From Aurifilum marmelostoma (Eukaryota; Ascomycota; Sordariomycetes; Diaporthales; Cryphonectriaceae): a stretch of DNA of 64,000 nucleotides. Shown piece by piece: positions 44,021 through 55,822 of the stretch. The notes beneath the pieces were generated by a model, which did no database searches, was not told where the DNA came from, and saw nothing but the letters and a program-made list of their open reading frames with translations. The stretch lies in the NCBI GenBank assembly GCA_027559495.1, contig JAMXSV010000018.1, positions 930,001 to 994,000 of the forward strand, read 5' to 3'. Made by a program: the position numbers and the translations under genes. Position 1 is the stretch's first letter. The number at the start of each line of letters is the position of its first letter.

Positions 44021-46568
44021 TTTGCAGGTGGGATAGCATGGGAGAGAGAAACATGAAATTGATCAATGGCGAATGTGGTATGAGTCCTGTATGGATGATC
44101 ATGGAGCGGATGAGTTGCCCATAAGGTGACATTTGGAGGGTTCCTGGTACCTCCGAGACCGAGAGGTCGGCTCGGCATTGCGCGTTGATCTTATCTGATT
44201 GATCGTCAAGGGCTGATTGGCTGCCCAATGCCTTGAGAGGCTCCATGGAGGGCCACATCTGTCGTGGCGTCGATTCGTGGATGCCTGCTGGTCAATGGTC
44301 GTCATTCTTCTTCTTCTTCTTCTTCGAGCTCCGTTGCTGTTGCTTTGGTTCAAAGCCCAGCTTCTACTCGCCAAAATGTTGCCGTCTTGTTATGAGGATG
44401 CTGGCATACATCACGTCGCTTCAGCTTAGGAGTGAGGCAATCCCCGCGATCCCACAGCAGAAAGGGTGCCATGCTCGAGAATTCGAAGTGCAGAAGGAGA
44501 TTTGTTGTATGACTTCGGGTGCTCCGAGGGAGGAAGGTGCGTGCTGACCTTCTGAAGGTGTCAGGCCATGTACTCCGTACAGAGTAATTACTTGGTACGC
44601 CGTATTATATCCAGGTTTAGGCTTCCGTGATGACATAATCCGAGCGCGGCCTACGTACCTTTTCAATTACATAATCCCACTGTTTCCTGCACCTTCTTGC
44701 CAATACGCACCTTCTTACCTTGGCTGACATTCCACAACTCACGCATGCATCGTCAATCTCATCATCTGTTGATGAAGCTATGCGCCGAACGTCTGTTGCT
44801 CTGCACTCTAATCCGGGAGCCACTTTTTCAGCTTGGGATCCATCACGAGGCTCGCCTTTTCCACAAACGCTCACGTGGTCCTGGCCTCTGTACAGCACCA
44901 GGGCGTGCTCATTCAGCGTGCCAGCTCGGAGCAGCGCAAAGGTCCAGTACTTCGAACCGTCAAGAATTCTGAAGTACAAGTCAGATTCAACACCAAGGAG
45001 GCCCTGAAGGATGCTTCCCGCCTGCTCAGAAAGAAGCTTGGCTACGAGGACTTCTTACCATAGCAGGAGACCGCCATCTCGCGGATCCTTAAGGGCCACA
45101 ATGCCCGTCTATCATGGCTGAGTGAGAGAGGTGTAGCCGACACCTTACTAGTAATCCTAGGTAGCCTTATTTGTCACAAGTGGCGAGATCCGCTGTTTTA
45201 TCTGGCTGCTAACGACGAGCCTACAAGACGGCCATCGTGGCTGCAATAGCATGTATGCGGTTCTCTCAAGCCCCAGCGTTATGTTTGAGCTGTAGTAGCT
45301 TGTAGCGGGAGAAACGCTTTACACCTCGTGAAGACAGTGGATATCCGACACGTAATCTCGCACACCATACCGCAGTCGCTGCACATCATGACGAACACAA
45401 TGTGCTCGGCGGGAGTGGACGATGATCTCACCCAATGTACGATTGTTCTGTCTTCCGAGGAGGTTGCCGCTACAACGCAGGACTTTTGTGCAATGCGACC
45501 TTCAGCCAAATCTGCCATGCTCAGTTGCGCACCACACTCGTCCGAGTGGGAACGGTAAAGAGGAGGTTGACTTGTTCGGCCTCTCAAGACCCTCGATTCT
45601 CCTTTTCAAGACGTATTCACACTCATGGGAAATTTATGTGGTCAACGCTTGCTCAACATGGTACCTGCCCGCAAGCCTTCGGTGTGCGTCTACCAGTTCC
45701 TCAAGGTATGTCAAGACGAGGATCTCGTACGCCTCGGGGAAGTCATTCGGGTGGGACTTTTGCATGAGCATCAGAAGGTGGCCAACCATGCCCGAGTCAC
45801 TGAGATTCTTACTTCCAAACGATGTATCTATGCTTCTGTGTGAGTCGTGGTCCCTAATTATCATCATGTGACCCAATGTGGCCCCCCCCCCCCCCCTTTG
45901 TTTTTCCTTGTATTTTTCTTTCCTCCTCTTTTATGTTTTTCCCTCTCCTCTCCTTGTCTCTTGTAACTTTGCTAACCAATTGAGCAGCGCTGAAGATCTT
46001 GGTGTATCGCTCCCCGATGCCCGGGATCGCTGCGGCACCTGCTCGGTTTATCTTGGGCAGCAGGCGACACTTCCTAGATGCCTTCCTCACGAGAACAACG
46101 GAAACGCTGTCGCAAGGTAGTAAAACCAGTGCCATGGGGCTTACGTCCCAGATCAATGGTCAAGTTTGCAATCTCGATGTTGGTCTCCTTCTGCCCTATA
46201 ACTGACCTCGCTCTTACGACTCGGGGCTAATCGCCTCCCCGATCATTACTCTGGCTCAGACTCATCAGCATCAGCTAAACTTTGGCTATAAGATTTCATG
46301 TCTGTCTTTCACGCTTACTGCGGGATACCGAAAGAGCAAGTCTGAAGTCGAGGCTCATTGTTTCTTCTCACGGCGGTAGTGTATGCGAGGCCAAGCGCTC
46401 AAGCGTGTAGCACGCTGTATATATCATGTGGTGGGTCTCCGCTGTCCAGTTCGGAGAATGCTGGTACATAGAGCTGAGCATACCCTTTATATCTCGCAGG
46501 CCCTTTTGGCTCTTGCTCTGCGCGTGCGTTTGCCTAGTAAGGTGCAGGCATCTAAAGGTGTTTCACTC
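44021..46568. other. 2.5 kb with no secure gene; possible small spliced gene on plus strand
   Basis: The start is the promoter of the secreted-protein gene. On the plus strand 45625-46122 shows splice-like signals: GTATGT at 45706, GTGAGT at 45840, and branch GCTAAC with acceptor GAGCAG at 45971-45987, joining frames that read NHARVTEILTSKRCIYAS and AEDLGVSLPDARDRCGTC. I recognise no family, and coding character is weak, so I leave it as a candidate. A C15 run at 45882-45896 would lie in the intron. Confidence 0.35.
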
Positions 46569-47710
46569 CTAGGGCAGCGCCGCCACTCCCTTCAGTTCGT
46601 TCTCGGTCCACTGCATCAAGGCCTCTTTCAAATGTTCGTCTCTGGCACTCTCGCCCTCCCTGTCGGGTATACCGACTGGTTCATAATATTTCCCACTCAC
46701 TATGTCAAGGCTCGTCGCCGTCCACAGATGGTTTCTGGCACCTTCATCCGGCTCCACACAGAGCAACGGAGCGAAAGGTTTGGTCATCCTCACGAGAAGG
46801 CTCTCCTTGCCCAGTTCGGTCCCCATCCCGGTGTTGACCCTCCCAGGGTGAAGGGCGACGACGTCGATCTCCGGGTGGAGCTTGGCAAGGTGCTTTGTAA
46901 GGTGGATGAGAGCCAGTTTGCTCTGGCCGTATCTCTTCAGATAACCCTTTGACGTTGTTAGTATTTTGGTTCTTGGCGTGTAGCCCCAAGTCATTTCTGG
47001 CTCTTGAGATCGGAACTCACCATGTCTGCACAGTCGGTCTTCACCTTGTCAAAAAGCACTCCTCCCTTGGGTGCCATGGCCCATCCTTCACTGCTTACAA
47101 TCACAAGCCGAACACGCCTGGCGGTAGTGGTGCTGGTAGCGCGTTCAACCTGCTGCTGCTGTTCCGCCGTGCGCAACAATAAGGGCATTAACAACCTGGC
47201 TAGGAGTGTATGGCCAAGGTAGTTGATCCCAAAGTGGCTCTCGTACCCTTCCTCCGTGATCCCTGGCTTGACGCGGAGGATGCCTGCATTCATGATCAAG
47301 AGGTCCAGCCTGTCTTCCTTGCTGATGAACTCGGCCGCGCACTTCTGTACGCTCTCAAAGGAGCCCAGGTTGAGGTCCAGGAACCGTATGTCGGTCTTGT
47401 CTCCATCCTTCTGCGCACCCTCCTCCTCTTTTTCCTCATCTCCATACGCATCCTTGATGATGCGACCCACGAGCGCCTCCCTCCCGCCCTCGTCCCGCGG
47501 GGGCAGGTCTGCCACGTAGATCCGTGCGGGTCGCCCGTGCTTCGCCAGCTGCGTCGCCGTCACACGACCCAAATCCCCCGCGGCCCCAGTGATGAGAATG
47601 ACCCTGCCAGTCATGGAGGGGATATCGCGAGCCGGCTCGAAGGAGGCAGGATTATTCTCGCTCTTGGACCCGAACACGGTCACGCGCAGCATGTTCCGGA
47701 ATTCCTCCAT
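46569..47710 (-). CDS. short-chain dehydrogenase/reductase (retinol-dehydrogenase-like)
   Basis: NAD(P)-dependent oxidoreductase, substrate unknown. Exons 47710..47021 and 46946..46569; intron 74 bp (GTGAGT..AAAG with an ACTAAC branch point); about 355 residues. Seen: Rossmann motif LITGAAGDLGRV at about residue 40, NAG motif LLIMNAGILRVKPG, FGINYLGHTLL, catalytic Ser strand LVIVSSEG, and YGQSKLA (YxxxK) directly after the intron, then ALHPGRVNTGMG. A charged insertion (DEEKEEEGAQKDGDK) lies between strands 2 and 3. The N-terminal 25 residues preceding the fold have no signal peptide. Similar to fungal retinol-dehydrogenase-type SDRs. Confidence 0.9.
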
Positions 47711-48876
47711 GATGAAGAAAGATACAAGAAAAATGGATTACTGTAAAGAAATGCAGGTCCAGAAAAGGAAAAAAAAAAGCAGGAATGATAATGAGTACAA
47801 CACAGGATGGACGATAGTACGATATTGGGCAAACGCAAGAATGCTCTCTTCACTTGGATCTTATCTCTCTTCGAGTCCAGGTGAAGGGGAAAAGGGGCGG
47901 CAGATCTAGCGGTTTTGTAGCCCGTTTTTAGCTGTTTCTGTGAGTTGAAAGAATGGAACGCGGCGCCCAGGGTGCGTCTCCGCTTTCCCTTGAGGAGTGG
48001 TCGTCGATCGAGGTCTGGACGCCCCCACGGATACGAATACGATCACGATTCTGGCTATTGAAGGGCGTACTTTGCAAGACCAAGGCCACTCACTATCCGC
48101 AAGCAGTAATGGTTTGACTTGCTGTCCACATGCTGCTTGACTTGTTGGGTAAGGTATACCAGGGCAGGTAATGCCAGGGAAGGTGATGCCCTGGTGTTGC
48201 AAGGCCACAGCCGAGATAGGAATCTTGTAATAAGCATAAGCTCTGGTAGTGGTGATTGGTCGATGTGAACATGCCGGCTTTCTTTAGAGTTTAAAACTGC
48301 GTGTGTATAGAGTGCATTATTCTACATTCTTTACTATACAGACATAAAGGTAAAATGCCTTTCCTCTTCTTACCAATGAATCATCCGCAGAAGGAGTACA
48401 ATCTTCTCGTCCCAGATGGCTGCGGTTAATCACAAATTCGGACATAAATAATCCGAACACAATCTTGCCATGCATCCTGTCTAGAGACACAAATCAGGCT
48501 TTGGCAACCTGGCACATCAGCAGTTCTCTGAAGCCGAGGGGCCGACGAATGATCGCAGAGGTTGGTGATTTTCCATGCTTTTTGTTGGAGAACACCGACG
48601 GGGTTGACGCAGTGTCGCCCAGATGGCAAAGCCGAGACGTGCGGAGAACCGCGTCTCGAGCATATCATTGGAAAGAGTGTGGGCAGTTAGCATTTTGATC
48701 CGGAACGGCTTTTATGTATGGTCATTGTAACTACTATACATGCAGGTGATTGTCCTCCATATATCCTCAAGTCAAATTTTTTGTGCCCTCACAATTTGTC
48801 TGACCCCCGGGGCCCCTTTGAAATTATCGACAGTCGACTATTATTATAATCGAGCCACCAAACCTTGTGTGCCACC
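47711..48876. other. spacer upstream of SDR
   Basis: About 1.17 kb containing the SDR promoter and sequence leading to the P450 remnant. No credible gene. Confidence 0.5.
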
Positions 48877-49347
48877 ATGGGTTCAGGTCACAGTAGAAAT
48901 CCCGACAACAAACTGGACATCGTCACTGTGTCCTGGAGCATCGCCTCAGGGTCACTCTTGATCCTCTCAGTCTCATTACCGCGTCTTACCCAAGTCATTC
49001 GCACTCGCCTCCGTCCCTCGCTACGCAGAATTCCCAGACCCTTTCTCGCAAGCATCTCCGACCTCGACCGAATATGGAGCTGCACACGCGTGGACCAGAT
49101 GAACTCCCACCGCCACCTACACGAAAAGTACGGCCCGGTCGTGCGCGTGGGACCCAATCACGTCTCCTTGTCGGACGGCAGCCTCATTCCTCAGATACAT
49201 GGGTTCGGCAGCAAGTTTGTAAAATGTGATTTCTACTCCATGTTTGACATTTGCGCCAAGTGGGAACGTAGTGCCAGAAGGAGCGGGCAGTGTTTCGATG
49301 ACCACGACGACCTTTTGCCTGGCAATCATGATAGGTCCTCATTATAG
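48877..49347 (+). pseudogene. cytochrome P450 N-terminal remnant
   Basis: The ATG at 48877 has a near-ideal context (GCCACCATGG). The frame encodes a hydrophobic anchor (WSIASGSLLILSVSL), RRIPRPFLASISDLDRIW, HLHEKYGPVVRVGPNHVS and a GSKFVKCDFYSMFD block, the order seen at the N-terminus of fungal pisatin-demethylase-like P450s. After about residue 128 the similarity fades and the frame stops at 49347. No I-helix, ExxR or haem-binding Cys region follows before the SDR gene at 49647, so more than two thirds of a P450 is missing. I infer a truncated relic; a continuation by splicing was sought in the 300 bp downstream and not found. Confidence 0.75.
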
Positions 49348-49646
49348 ATGGAATCCGGACGACTGAAGCCTCTGGAAGGCCTCACTGAAGACTGCTCTGC
49401 AGTACGGGGTATAGAACTCAACATAAGCAGGCCTTTTATTCAAAGTCAGTGCGCTGATTGTCTCTTGGTTATGGAAAGTATTGCATGTCATTTAAGAGGA
49501 AACGTTATGATCTACACCGGATGGCCAATTTTGTCCTAAAATACAATCACAAATTCCCGACAATGTATTTCAAATCTAAAGAAATAGGAGAACTGGCTTA
49601 ACTCAGTAGCACTATCATGGCCATATCATACAAACCTCAGCACTTG

Positions 49647-50528
49647 TCACTCCTCAAAGTCAACGCTCTTAGCAACAGAAGATAGCCCTTCCAAGCACCC
49701 CGTAAGCTCACCAGCTCTAATCTCCAGCGCTCTCAGACCCTCGGCTCCAAGGGGTAATCTGAAAAAATCCGCTGCTTTCCCCTCAAACACACCCGTCCCA
49801 TCGATAGCCGCCACGATCAGATCCGCCGCCTTTTCGGGATTAACCTTGAAGTTCCCGAGGTCCAGCATGGCGTGCATCACAGCTTCCACCATCGTCCCTC
49901 TGTATTCCTCCCGCAGGTCCTCCTTCGCATTGCTCCGGGCGTTGCTATTGTGTACAAAGGGCGTCCTGATCCCACCCGGCGACACTACCATCACCCGGAT
50001 GCCCAAGTGCGCGACCTCGCCGGCCAAGGACAGCGAGAAGGCGTCGACCGCAGCCTTGGAGGCCGAATAGACAGATAGCAGCTGCGGCGGGAAAAGTGCA
50101 CTCGAGCTGGAGACGTTGACAATGTTGCCGCCGTCGCCCTGGGCCCTCATGATCCGCACCGCGAGGCGCGAGAGGCGCATCGTGCCCCAGAAGTTGGTCT
50201 CGAGGATGCTCCGTGCTGTCTCTATGTTGGTGTCCTCGACGACTGAGGCGCCTGCGATGCCGGCATTGTTGATGAGGGTGTCGAGGCGGCCATCCGGGAG
50301 GAGGGGAAGGATGGCGTCTTGGAACTGCGTGTCGAGGGTGGGAGAGGAGACGTCGAGAGCTGTCCACTGGCCGCCGAGACTGGTAATTTGTTGGACCTTT
50401 TCGGGTGTTTTGGACGGGTTGCGGGAGGTGGCGATGACCTTGTGGCCTGCTTTGAGGGCGGCGAGGGCTATTTCGTAGCCCAGACCCGATGAGCACCCTG
50501 TGATGAGATAGACTTTGGGAGTAGCCAT
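49647..50528 (-). CDS. short-chain dehydrogenase/reductase (classical)
   Basis: Single exon, 293 residues. Seen: TGCSSGLGYEIA (cofactor Gly motif), NNAGIAG, NVSSSSALFP (catalytic Ser) and YSASKAAVDAFS (YxxxK), followed by VVSPGGIRTPF. An Arg after the Rossmann motif (TSRNPSK) suggests NADPH preference. Resembles fungal 1-acyl-dihydroxyacetone-phosphate-reductase-like and steroid-dehydrogenase-like SDRs, but substrate is not readable. ATG at 50528. The neighbour on its 3' side is the P450 remnant, so this pair may be what is left of a secondary-metabolism locus; that is speculation. Confidence 0.93.
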   Translation of the reverse strand: MATPKVYLITGCSSGLGYEIALAALKAGHKVIATSRNPSKTPEKVQQITSLGGQWTALDVSSPTLDTQFQDAILPLLPDGRLDTLINNAGIAGASVVEDTNIETARSILETNFWGTMRLSRLAVRIMRAQGDGGNIVNVSSSSALFPPQLLSVYSASKAAVDAFSLSLAGEVAHLGIRVMVVSPGGIRTPFVHNSNARSNAKEDLREEYRGTMVEAVMHAMLDLGNFKVNPEKAADLIVAAIDGTGVFEGKAADFFRLPLGAEGLRALEIRAGELTGCLEGLSSVAKSVDFEE

Positions 50529-51891
50529 ATTTTAGATGCGGTCAAGAAAAGGAAAGACTCTATCCCTCTAGTATTAATTCTTGGTGTTCGATGTGATTTT
50601 TAAACAGTCTTTTCGAGATTGTAAGTGTTCAACAACTGTTTCCTGAAAATCAATTAATGCTTATGGGTCCCGGCTCAGATGCTTTTCGAAAGAGTAGAGA
50701 TGCGTTATATATACATGTCCCCAGCATGGAAAATGCTCTGGTGTCCTGTGACTGCATGTTCAGCCTTCTTGCCGCCAAAAGGTCGGTTCTTGAACAAGAA
50801 AACACAGAGGCGGCTTGATTCTTCCTCCGCGTCGGTCCTGTGTGCCACCGATACCGTGCTATTAAGTAATAATCGTGGGTCCGGATCGGGTGGCCTGCTG
50901 CTTATAATTCGACCGACTGTCATCACGAGGGGGAAGGGTTCTGTGCAGGGCGGGGCAAAGGCTTACTTCCACCTGAATCTATAAGACTAGAGTTATGGTG
51001 TACTACCTCGATTCTTTTGCCAGAGGAAACATATATGATCCGGACTTACCGGCGAAAGGCCTGCACCCTTGGAAGTAAATGCATGCTGGCCGGGTCCACA
51101 AGCCTCTTTGGCAATGATCAAGATCGACACTATTCCTGGCAGATACATGCTGCTAGGCTAGGGTTCTTTTGAAGTAACGAACAGATTACTAATGGAACTT
51201 ATTGCAACTTGTTCAAGGTAACAATTCTGAAGTTGAGCGTAATTATTGTATTTGATACATAGAAAATCGTTGCCAATTATAGGACGCCTTGCGTTCTACC
51301 GATACAGCTTAATGGATGTATAAGAGAAGGCTAAACAGGCAAGGCTGGAATAGTTGAGGAGCAAAAAGGAGGGGGACAATGATAACTTGGCGGCAAGACA
51401 ATGAGGGTATCAGCAGACATATCTGAGATCTGAAGAGCCTCATTTGGAGGTGCTGGGTACAATGGCTCGACAAAGACTTTGTTCAATAGTTCTTCTGTCC
51501 TTGTTAGTCTACTTGATTATATTCGCAAGAACCATGAATGGTTTTTGCATCAAGAGTTGGACCGGCTTCAGTAATAAGCTGGACTTCTTTGAACTTGAGT
51601 AAACACCACAACACCACCATCACAACAATGACGATTGTTCACCTCATGTTATATATGTTGGGGCACTCACGGCCATAATATCGGTCTCTGAAATTGCAAG
51701 TGCAACAACAACAACAATAGCCGCCACCACCTCCTGTCAGGTGCAAGGTCGAAGCTTCCAAGAGATACTATACTTCCAAAAGGTATAGTCCAGCTGTGCC
51801 AGTGACTTGTCCCGGTGACTTGTCTCAGTGCGCCTTTTGTGTCCATCTCAGCCGAAGTAGGAGACCCTGTGCTTGACAGCGTACTTACACC
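50529..51891. other. spacer upstream of SDR and of hypothetical gene
   Basis: About 1.36 kb, AT-rich in the middle. Carries the promoter of the SDR on the left and of the plus-strand gene on the right. No gene seen. Confidence 0.5.
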
Positions 51892-52497
51892 ATGCTGACC
51901 AAGAGCCACTGGGTTATCAGGGGCGCAGGGACGTTCGAGTCCCCACAGATCTCCGTGACGATGCCAATGCAGGTGTACGAAGCAGCCCATACGGGCCGCA
52001 AGGAGTACAACTACCGGATTGTCGAGGAAGTAGCCCGGTCCAACGGCTTCACCCACGCCGAGATCATCCACTGGAACCACAGCACGCAGTTCATGCGTGA
52101 CAAAGACGCCCACAGGGGATCCAGGAGGGTAGTGCCTGCGGATGCGCACATCACGTGCAGCTTCAGGAACGCCTTGAAGCCCTGCGTGTACTTCAACGCG
52201 CATGTCTACGTCGTCGAGGACCGGTTCGGGGTCCCGCGCGAGCAGATGCCAGCGTCGGAGAGGCAGTTCACCTCTCCCGGAGACTGGGCCTCGCCGCAGC
52301 TGTGGCGGGTCTCCGTGAAGCGGCTCACCTACTGTGGTCCTGATAGTGACTCGAGCTGCAGCGAGTCCGAGAGTGATCATTGGCTGCATGCCTCTGACGA
52401 GGACGAGGCTGTGAACCTTGAACTGTCACCTGACATTATCGTTTTGACCGGTGGCATGGCGGATGATACATCCTGTCAATCAGTGGATGATGCTTAG
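51892..52497 (+). CDS. hypothetical protein with acidic Ser/Glu-rich C-terminus
   Basis: 201 codons, no introns, GC-rich third positions. The first 150 residues look like a folded beta-rich domain (RIVEEVARSNGFTHAEII, DAHITCSFRNALKP, FNAHVYVVED), then a CSESESDHWLHASDEDE acidic tail. No family recognised. The opposite strand is also open (51667-52389), but its Val/Leu/Arg/Gly-rich translation is typical of an antisense shadow. An upstream exon cannot be ruled out because no strong leader precedes the ATG. Confidence 0.55.
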   Translation: MLTKSHWVIRGAGTFESPQISVTMPMQVYEAAHTGRKEYNYRIVEEVARSNGFTHAEIIHWNHSTQFMRDKDAHRGSRRVVPADAHITCSFRNALKPCVYFNAHVYVVEDRFGVPREQMPASERQFTSPGDWASPQLWRVSVKRLTYCGPDSDSSCSESESDHWLHASDEDEAVNLELSPDIIVLTGGMADDTSCQSVDDA

Positions 52498-55240
52498 GCG
52501 TGTGCGCCTCGGCTCGGCGACAGGCTCGACGGTTTCGTGTGGCATGTTGAGCATCCACATGGTGTACTATATACAGGTGAGTTATCGAGGTCTTCCTTTT
52601 CCAGATCGTGCATGAGTATTTCTTACCATGCAAGATTACCGATATAAGGATGAAGGTGTTTCTTTTGTCGGCTAATTATATGATATATTATTGATAAACG
52701 ATCAAGGGCAAACGCAGGATCGACGGCAGGTAGCTGAATAGTGGAATTATCATACGGTTTTCTTTTGCATATCGTAATCATCAAGTCAGTCAAAAGCATC
52801 CCATGTGATCTTGCTCTTTCTCTTTGTCTGCTCATGACAGACCCCGTGGAAAGCAATGTCCTTCACCCGTGACTCGGGTAATGTGATTCTCAGTTAGCAT
52901 CGATGTTATTATGGTGCATAGTAATTCGTGAGTGTTGGCGCGCGGTCCCCACAGTATCATAACACAGCCCACTATAGAGCTCCTCCACAGTCATTCCAGT
53001 GGCGGTTGGGCGCGAAACTGCGTGAGTTTCGTCTTGGACCAGGTGATCTACGTCGACGCATGAACAATCTTATATGAAATTGCAGTCGGAATCTCCCACA
53101 AGAGTCTCTTCTACTATGATTGGTTCCCACGGCGCCCTTTTTTCCCCGCGCGGCCTCACTCCTGAGTGTACGTTCGGCCAGTGATCTGATGCCGCCCATT
53201 CTAGCCTACCCGTTCACAGACCCCGGTCTGGTCTTGACGAGATGGGATGACCGATTAATAGAACACTCTGGAACACCCTGACCTGCATGTCATCTTAGAC
53301 AGGTTGAGGTCTGACTGATCTGTGCGACATGACGTGCTCCAGTGATGTGAGTTCTGGGGTACAAAGATCGGTCAGCCTGCGACCGTTTACGCCCGTGCAA
53401 TCAAGTCCTATAGTGAGTGACACGCGGGAATATAGCAAACGTCCAGTGCTACATTGTGTCAATTTGCATGAAACAAGAGCTCTGGCTGTGCCATCACAGA
53501 CCTGTCCAAGGGAGGAGATGGAGTCATTGGTAGAAAAGAAGAACAGACGAAGAAGACCAAAGAAAAAAGGAAGAAGAATCATCGACGAATCCCACACATG
53601 TCAGAGGAACCAGCAAGCCATGGATGCTATTTTAATTCTTGGACGGACGCTGATTGGACTCTGGCTGTGTCTGACAGTCAGTCAGTGTGGTGTGAGAAGA
53701 AACCGAGGCAGCCGTGGAACAGTGAGGCCACCATGTTAGCAGGGGGCCTGGGTGCTCCTTTCATTTGGGCTCTCTTCCTTTTCCCCCCAAGACGCCGTCC
53801 CGTCTCGCGTCTGGCCAATCGCAGCGGGTTTGTGCCTTGAAATAATATGGGTCCCTGCGTCCAAGGCTGGCTGCTGGAGGCGGGCAGGGTCCAACGCTGT
53901 TGACGCTGCCGTCTTGGCGTGCAGTGTGCGTCACGGCGTCTGCCGTTGTGCCGTGCTGCCCTGAAAAGCTTGTGCGCCAGGCTGTGAGCCAGTGGGCAGT
54001 GGACACAGCGTCAGTGGTACTGGTGGTATTACAGGGCCTGCGTCAGGCCTGATGCACTGTAACTCGGCGCTACGGCAATTAAAAAAACGCACCCTCCCAG
54101 AAAAGCCCTCACCCCAGGGCAATTTAGCTTTTTTGCCATGTTGAGAATGCCCCCTGCTGAGCCTGAATCTGCAACGCCTTAGCAGGAACAGCCACCCCCC
54201 CCAGTCCCTGCCCCAGGCATGCCCTGCAGGCGAGTCATCCCCCTGAGGACATTTTCCTCAGACAACCTCCTTGATTTTCTGCCGCTTTCCCCATCATCAG
54301 CCACAACCAACCCACCCAACACCAGACTGTGTTTTACCATTTCGTGCCTGTCTCTACTACCCCTTGTTGATGATGGTGCCCTAGGTCTGCCTGCATTGCA
54401 TCGTCTTCCTCCTCTCTTTTTGTTTCCTACTCTCCCTCTCTCCATCAATTGACAGCGGTGAGGCCTGTGGATCTCGAGGCCCAACTTTCCATCCACTCAC
54501 TTTACTGAATTCTGAAAGTGCCCACCTTTTACTCTTCTTTTTCTTGTCCCTTGGCCTTTCTCTTTTACGTTACGTTACGTTGCGCCGTGTTGCAGACACC
54601 GATCAAGAGTGCTGCACGCATCAATTGCATCATAACTGGTACGATACGACACGATACGAGTCTATCTTCCCCATATTCGAGCCAACCACCCAACCTTTTT
54701 CCATCCTTCGCAACAACCACCGTCCATCAAGATTCCTTGACGAAATTTTCCATCGCGCCACCATTTGCGCTTTTCTCTCTGACCCTCACTCGCTGGGTTC
54801 TCTGCCTCAGCAATACAATCGTTGTCCGGGCGTTCGGCTTGACCTGTGAAGGGACCTGGAGTGGATAGCAAACCGAGACGAGCTGTGGGCGGACCACCAG
54901 CAGGCACAACAAAAGTGGCAGGGCACATACGATCAACGACGTGACTCGACATAAAGCTTAATTACTGCGACCAACACCACTGCATACGCACCTCGATAAC
55001 TTTCGCTTAAGAGCCAGACACACACGCACACTCCCATACACACACACACACAAACACACACACACACGCACGCACGCACGCACAAAAGGGCTGCATACCA
55101 CAGCAAGAGCAGGCGAGATGGAGAGGACACACCCACGCGACCTGCAGTCATTGGCAGTCCGTACAGCAGCAGAGAAGACGCGAGACGCCGCAGCATTTTC
55201 ATCATCAGCTACAGGTGGCCTCCTCAGGCGCGGCGCAAGG
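52498..55240. other. 2.7 kb spacer with promoter of membrane-protein gene
   Basis: No convincing gene. The right end (54200-55240) is pyrimidine-rich and then CA-rich, which looks like a long promoter and 5' leader for the gene at 55241. The middle carries only short ORFs. Confidence 0.5.
55017..55084. repeat. (CA)n / (CGCA)n microsatellite
   Basis: CA-rich repeat passing into ACGC units, in the probable 5' leader of the membrane-protein gene; about 160 bp before its ATG. Confidence 0.9.
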
Positions 55241-55822
55241 ATGGCCCGATCCCTCCTCAGCACGCGGTGCGTCACCTCAGAGAGTCTCAACACCTGCGAG
55301 AAGCCCGCCCAGTCCTCAGGCACAGTCCTGGGCATAATCGTAGCTGCCGGGTACGTTGTTCGCACGAAATGAGGCTGGTGCACCTTGATCGTTGGCATCG
55401 GTCAGGCCACCACACCAGCCCTCCTCCCCCTCCGAGCTCCTGCAAGCATCTGCAAAGCAATTTTGAGGCGAACAAGAGCATTCTGACCTTCCCCTGCTTA
55501 TAGAATCGTCGGCTTCTTCCTTGTCATGGGTATACTCTACTGGCTCCACCGTCGTGTTAAGAAGCGCGATGCGAACGAGTTTGCCAACGATCCTCACGAG
55601 CTCTCCGACTACGGCCTCGACGACCCTCCCGCCGCCAAGAAGGGCGGCAAGAGGTCCAACGGCCTAAGCGCACCAGAGGTGCAACAACACCGCCTGTCGG
55701 CCCAACAGCTGATGGAGGCCCAAAATCCCTTTGGCACCGGCGCCGAGCTGGCCGACTCGGACCGCGTCGAGAGCAAGGGCTCCCCGCCGCGATACCCCGG
55801 AGACGCTCACGTGAAATCGTAG
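55241..55822 (+). CDS. single-pass membrane protein, CEKP / DPHELSDYG fungal family
   Basis: Exons 55241..55350 and 55504..55822; intron 153 bp (GTACGT..TAG); about 142 residues. Topology: short N-terminus with CEKP, one transmembrane helix that is split by the intron (GTVLGIIVAAG joined to IVGFFLVMGILYWL), then basic RRVKKRD and a cytosolic tail containing DPHELSDYGLDD. I recall a family of small fungal membrane proteins with a CEKP motif, one helix and a DPHxSxDYG/DFG-type motif; its function is unknown to me. Start uncertain: the frame is also open from an ATG at 55118, which would add 41 residues; 55241 was preferred because it brings the conserved region near the N-terminus. Confidence 0.78.

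Noticed and set aside
51667..52389. 240-codon minus-strand open frame
   Set aside because: Opposite strand of the hypothetical gene at 51892; composition is shadow-like.
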